From positions 1 to 26,332 of the forward strand of contig JBMNOI010000049.1 of NCBI GenBank assembly GCA_050942995.1: a stretch of 26,332 nt of DNA, given 5' to 3'. Below are positions 23,363 through 26,332 of the stretch, piece after piece. How positions within the stretch are numbered: position 1 is the stretch's first letter; every line of letters starts with the position of its first letter. The stretch is from JBMNOI01 sp050942995 (lineage in GTDB: Bacteria > Chloroflexota > Anaerolineae > UBA1429). A program made the translations under genes and the position numbers. A model generated the notes under the pieces. That model made no database searches. It saw nothing but the letters and a program-made list of their open reading frames with translations, and was not told the origin of the DNA.

Positions 23363-24343
23363 ATGGAAACCATCAAGAACGGTCAAAAGATCGTCGGCCT
23401 GGCCCCCGACAGGCGAAGCAGCTTTTACGGACGCGATATCGTCTCGGTGAACCAGTTCGCCAAAGAGGATCTGTCCTATATCTTTGACGTGGCCGATGAG
23501 ATGCGGGGGATCGTGCGCCGGGTGGGCGCGACGGATCTTCTCAAGGGCCATGTGCTGGCCAACCTCTTCTATGAGCCCAGCACCCGTACCTCATCCTCCT
23601 TTATCGCCGCCATGCACCGACTGGGCGGCGCTGTGATTCCCATCCACGGCGTGCAATACTCCTCGGTAAGCAAGGGAGAATCACTGCCCGATACCATTCG
23701 TACCCTGGAATGCTACGCCGACGTCATCGTGCTGCGCCATCCTGAAGCGGGGGCTTCGGAAGTGGCGGCACGTTATGCCAGCAAGCCGGTCATCAGCGCC
23801 GGTGACGGTGTTGGCGAACATCCCACGCAAGGGTTGCTCGACATCTATACGATCTATAACGAGCTGGGCACGGTAGATGGACTGCGCGTGGTCATGGTGG
23901 GCGACCTCAAAAACGGACGTACCGTTCATTCGCTGGCACGTCTGCTCGCGCAGTATAATACGCATTTCTATTTTGTTTCTCCCGACATCCTGCGCCTCTC
24001 CGAAGAATTCAAGGCCGAGATGAGGGCGCGCGGTTGCACCTTTGACGAGACGGAGGCGGTGCAGGATGTGATTTCAAAGGCCGATGTGGTCTATGTGACG
24101 CGAGTGCAGAAGGAACGCTTTGCCGATCTGCGTGAGTACGAGGCGGTAAGGGACTATTACGAAATCACGCCCGAGCTGATGAGCCAGGCGAAGGAACGCA
24201 TGGCTCTGATGCATCCTTTGCCCCGTGTGGGTGAGATTCATTACGATGTCGATGATGACCCTCGCGCCGCTTATTTTCGACAGATGACCAACGGCATGTA
24301 TATCCGCATGGCCCTGCTGGCCGCCGTTCTGGGAAAGGCCTGA
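23363..24343 (+). CDS. pyrB: Aspartate carbamoyltransferase catalytic chain
   Basis: 326 residues, catalyses the committed step from carbamoyl phosphate and aspartate to carbamoyl-aspartate. Carbamoyl-phosphate motif STRTSSSF (73-80) is the variant found in the CAD protein, where E. coli has STRTRLSF. The lysine of SKGESLPDT (K104), GEHPTQ, GDLKNGRTVHSL and HPLPRVGEI are all present, and the last two distinguish it from ornithine carbamoyltransferase. The start is ATG 23363, with GGGAGG six bases upstream. It is 48 bases after pyrC and four before pyrFE. No regulatory chain gene (pyrI) is visible, so the enzyme may be an unregulated trimer or may associate with PyrC. Confidence 0.95.
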   Translation: METIKNGQKIVGLAPDRRSSFYGRDIVSVNQFAKEDLSYIFDVADEMRGIVRRVGATDLLKGHVLANLFYEPSTRTSSSFIAAMHRLGGAVIPIHGVQYSSVSKGESLPDTIRTLECYADVIVLRHPEAGASEVAARYASKPVISAGDGVGEHPTQGLLDIYTIYNELGTVDGLRVVMVGDLKNGRTVHSLARLLAQYNTHFYFVSPDILRLSEEFKAEMRARGCTFDETEAVQDVISKADVVYVTRVQKERFADLREYEAVRDYYEITPELMSQAKERMALMHPLPRVGEIHYDVDDDPRAAYFRQMTNGMYIRMALLAAVLGKA

Positions 24344-24347
24344 TGAG

Positions 24348-25769
24348 ATGAACTTTTGGGCGAAACTGACAGAAAGCACTCGTGAACGGAACAGCCTGCT
24401 CTGTGTGGGGCTGGATCCGCAACCCGAGCTGATCCCCTCGCGTTATCGTACTATCGGCGAGTTCAATCGGGCCATCATCGATGCCACTGCCGAGGTGGCC
24501 TGCGCGTACAAGCCCAATATCGCCTTTTATGAGGCGCTGGGGGAGCCGGGGTTGCAGGCTCTGCGCGAAACATTGGATTACATGCCTGCCGATGTGCCGG
24601 TGATCCTGGATGCCAAGCGCAACGATATCTCGTCTACGGCGGACGCCTACGCCCGGGCGGCGTATGAGGTGTGGGGCGCCGATGCGCTGACGGTCAACCC
24701 CTATCTCGGGCGCGATGGCGTCGAACCCTTCTTGCGCTATCGCGATCGCGGTGTCTTTGTGCTGTGCAAGACATCCAATCCCAGTGCCGGTGAGTTGCAG
24801 GATTGGTCCTCAGGGGGAGAGCCGCTCTACCGAGAGGTGGCTCGACTGGCCACGATATGGGCCAGAGGTGGGGATATCGGCCTGGTAGTGGGCGCGACCT
24901 ATCCCGAAGTGGTGGCCGATCTGCGCACCCAGTGTCCCGGTGCATGGTTCCTGGTGCCCGGCGTGGGCGCTCAGGGGGGCGATCTGGAGGCGGTGCTCCG
25001 CGCCGGCCTGCGGGCCGACGACCTGGGGCTGCTCATCAACGCCTCACGTTCCATCCTGTATGCCGACGATCCGGGGCGGGCGGCTCGTTCGTTGAGTGAA
25101 CAGATCAACACCATTCGCGCGGCGATAGGGCACGAGGGGATCCCCTCGGCGCGGGAGAGAGAGGTTCGTGCTCTGGCGCGGATGCTTTTCGAGGCCGGCT
25201 GTGTGCGCTTTGGCGACTTTGTTCTGCACTCGGGAGCCCGTTCGCCGATCTATGTCGACCTGCGTCGTCTGGTCACTCATCCGCGCATCCTCAGCGATGT
25301 GGCCCGCGCCTATGGTCGCTTGATGGAGCCCCTGGTCTATGATCGTATCGCGGCAATTCCCTATGCGGCGCTACCCATCGGCACCGCGGTTTCGTTGCTG
25401 TCGGGAAGACCTCTCATCTACCCGCGGCGTGAGGCCAAGGCCTATGGCACCCGTCGGCAGATCGAGGGAGAGTATCAGGCCGGTGAGCGGGTCGTCTTGT
25501 TGGACGACCTGATCAGCAGCGGGGGAAGCAAGATCGAGGCGCTCGAACCACTTCTGGCGGAAGGACTGGTGGTCGAGGATGTGGTGGTTCTGATCGACCG
25601 GGAGCAGGGGGGCGCCCAGGATCTGGGGAAACAGGGGTATCGACTGCATGCGGTGCTCACTTTGCGCGAGCTGGTCGATGCGCTGGTGGCCGATGAGTTG
25701 ATTTCCGGTGAGGACGGCCGCCGGGTGCACGCCTACCTGGATGGCGGCGCGGGAGGCGCGCATGCCTGA
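24348..25769 (+). CDS. pyrFE: Fused orotidine-5'-phosphate decarboxylase-orotate phosphoribosyltransferase (OMPDC-OPRT)
   Basis: 473 residues with two enzymes in one chain, giving the last two steps to UMP. The N-terminal domain (about 1-265) is a type 2 OMP decarboxylase with LLCVGLDPQPE, the catalytic DAKRND motif (88-93) and NPYLGRDGVEPF. The C-terminal domain (about 285-460) is an orotate phosphoribosyltransferase: FVLHSGARSPIYVDLRRL, and the PRPP-binding VVLLDDLISSGGSK with D386 and D387. The order is the reverse of animal UMP synthase (OPRT first). ATG 24348 lies four bases after the pyrB stop, so translation is probably coupled. The 3' end overlaps pyrD by eight bases. Confidence 0.94.
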   Translation: MNFWAKLTESTRERNSLLCVGLDPQPELIPSRYRTIGEFNRAIIDATAEVACAYKPNIAFYEALGEPGLQALRETLDYMPADVPVILDAKRNDISSTADAYARAAYEVWGADALTVNPYLGRDGVEPFLRYRDRGVFVLCKTSNPSAGELQDWSSGGEPLYREVARLATIWARGGDIGLVVGATYPEVVADLRTQCPGAWFLVPGVGAQGGDLEAVLRAGLRADDLGLLINASRSILYADDPGRAARSLSEQINTIRAAIGHEGIPSAREREVRALARMLFEAGCVRFGDFVLHSGARSPIYVDLRRLVTHPRILSDVARAYGRLMEPLVYDRIAAIPYAALPIGTAVSLLSGRPLIYPRREAKAYGTRRQIEGEYQAGERVVLLDDLISSGGSKIEALEPLLAEGLVVEDVVVLIDREQGGAQDLGKQGYRLHAVLTLRELVDALVADELISGEDGRRVHAYLDGGAGGAHA

Positions 25770-26332
25770 TTTGCGTGTCGATTTGTGCGGCGTGACTCTG
25801 AACAACCCTCTGGTGCTCGCCTCGGGCATCTGGGGGAGCTGCGCTGAAACGCTTATACGCGCCGGACGCGAGGGCGCGGGGGCCGTCACCGCTAAATCGT
25901 GCAGCGTCGAGCCGCGTGCCGGTCACCCAAATCCCACCGTGCTGGACTGGGGAGGCGGCCTGATCAACGCTGTGGGGCTCTCCAATCCCGGCGCTGACGA
26001 AGAGCGCGGCATCCTGCGGCGTGCCCGGGAGGCGCTGGCGCCTCTGGCCGTGCCCGTCATCGCCAGCGTCTTTGGGCATACAGAGGGCGCATTTCGCGAG
26101 GCAGCGGCGCGCGTGGCCGAGGCCGAGCCCGATTTTATCGAGCTCAACATCTCCTGCCCCAACGTAGAGAGCGAATATGGTCGCCCCTTTGCGCTGGACC
26201 CTGTGGCTGCGGCCGGTGTGACACGCGCGGTGCGAGAGATATACAAGGGGCGGCTGCTGGTCAAGCTGTCTCCCAATGCTCCGGATATCGTCGATGTCGC
26301 GCGTGCTGTGGCCGATGAGGGCGCCGACGGCC
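25762..26332 (+). CDS. pyrD: Dihydroorotate dehydrogenase, class 1 (partial, runs off the window)
   Basis: The first 190 residues are present. The FMN-barrel start (LRVDLCGVTLNNPLVLASGI), the lysine of AVTAKSCS, and NISCPNVES with the probable active-site cysteine region match class 1 enzymes, most like class 1B, which passes electrons to NAD+ through a PyrK subunit. The PyrK gene, if present, would lie beyond the edge or elsewhere. The start is ATG 25762, with GGAGG five bases upstream, and it overlaps the pyrFE stop by eight bases. This gene oxidises dihydroorotate to orotate, the substrate of the fused enzyme just upstream. Confidence 0.92.
   Translation, partial: MPDLRVDLCGVTLNNPLVLASGIWGSCAETLIRAGREGAGAVTAKSCSVEPRAGHPNPTVLDWGGGLINAVGLSNPGADEERGILRRAREALAPLAVPVIASVFGHTEGAFREAAARVAEAEPDFIELNISCPNVESEYGRPFALDPVAAAGVTRAVREIYKGRLLVKLSPNAPDIVDVARAVADEGADG

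Noticed and set aside
1..26332. CRISPR arrays, tRNA or rRNA genes, insertion sequences, toxin-antitoxin or phage genes
   Set aside because: Looked for on both strands by eye; no repeat-spacer pattern, cloverleaf, transposase motif or phage-like gene was found.

Overview
The window is a GC-rich bacterial chromosome segment (I estimate high fifties percent GC from reading, not by counting) with dense coding. No rRNA, tRNA, transposase, integrase or CRISPR array was found. The gene content points to a Gram-positive-like (monoderm) lineage, most plausibly a Chloroflexota bacterium. The reasons are a membrane-anchored L,D-transpeptidase with a Thr/Pro stalk and an N-terminal TPR-like region, a secreted tandem SH3b protein, an OMPDC-OPRT fusion, and many acid-sugar and redox genes. 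This placement is inference, because no phylogenetic marker is complete enough to settle it. Promoters follow the sigma70 pattern (several TATAAT boxes with 16-17 bp spacers). Most start codons were set by a GGAGG-type ribosome binding site, and several are GTG or TTG.

Layout. 1-2051, minus strand: the 5' part of ftsY and an RsmC-like two-domain methyltransferase. 2324-2752: a monocistronic orphan protein with a consensus promoter and a strong terminator. 2875-4059 (minus): an enolase-superfamily acid-sugar dehydratase. 4323-4784: an MgtC/SapB-family membrane protein. 4830-5855 (minus): a histone-deacetylase-family hydrolase, divergent from a MATE exporter (6033-7406). 7475-10255 (minus): a Ca2+-type P-ATPase. 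10462-14817 is a minus-strand run, probably one operon: phosphodiesterase/alkaline-phosphatase-fold protein, aldo/keto reductase, Nudix-GNAT fusion, then glutamate racemase. Its promoter region is shared with a divergent plus-strand run: Gfo/Idh/MocA oxidoreductase, UroD-family protein, and an Old-Yellow-Enzyme-type reductase broken by a one-base frameshift.

18904-22000 carries envelope genes (secreted SH3b protein, YkuD L,D-transpeptidase) and an SDR dehydrogenase. 22253 to the right edge is a pyrimidine operon, pyrC-pyrB-pyrFE(fusion)-pyrD(partial), covering carbamoyl-aspartate formation to UMP apart from the truncated dehydrogenase.

The most interesting element is the leader of the pyrimidine operon. 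A promoter is followed by an intrinsic terminator before pyrC. A possible 32-codon leader ORF runs through that terminator and ends in an ATGA overlap with the pyrC start, an arrangement like the enterobacterial pyrBI attenuator. Other points worth attention are a palindrome centred on the predicted transcription start of the minus-strand operon, the OYE frameshift in a G6 run, the Nudix-GNAT fusion, and an unusual UroD-family metal-site motif. I see no clear new defence or mobile system here.
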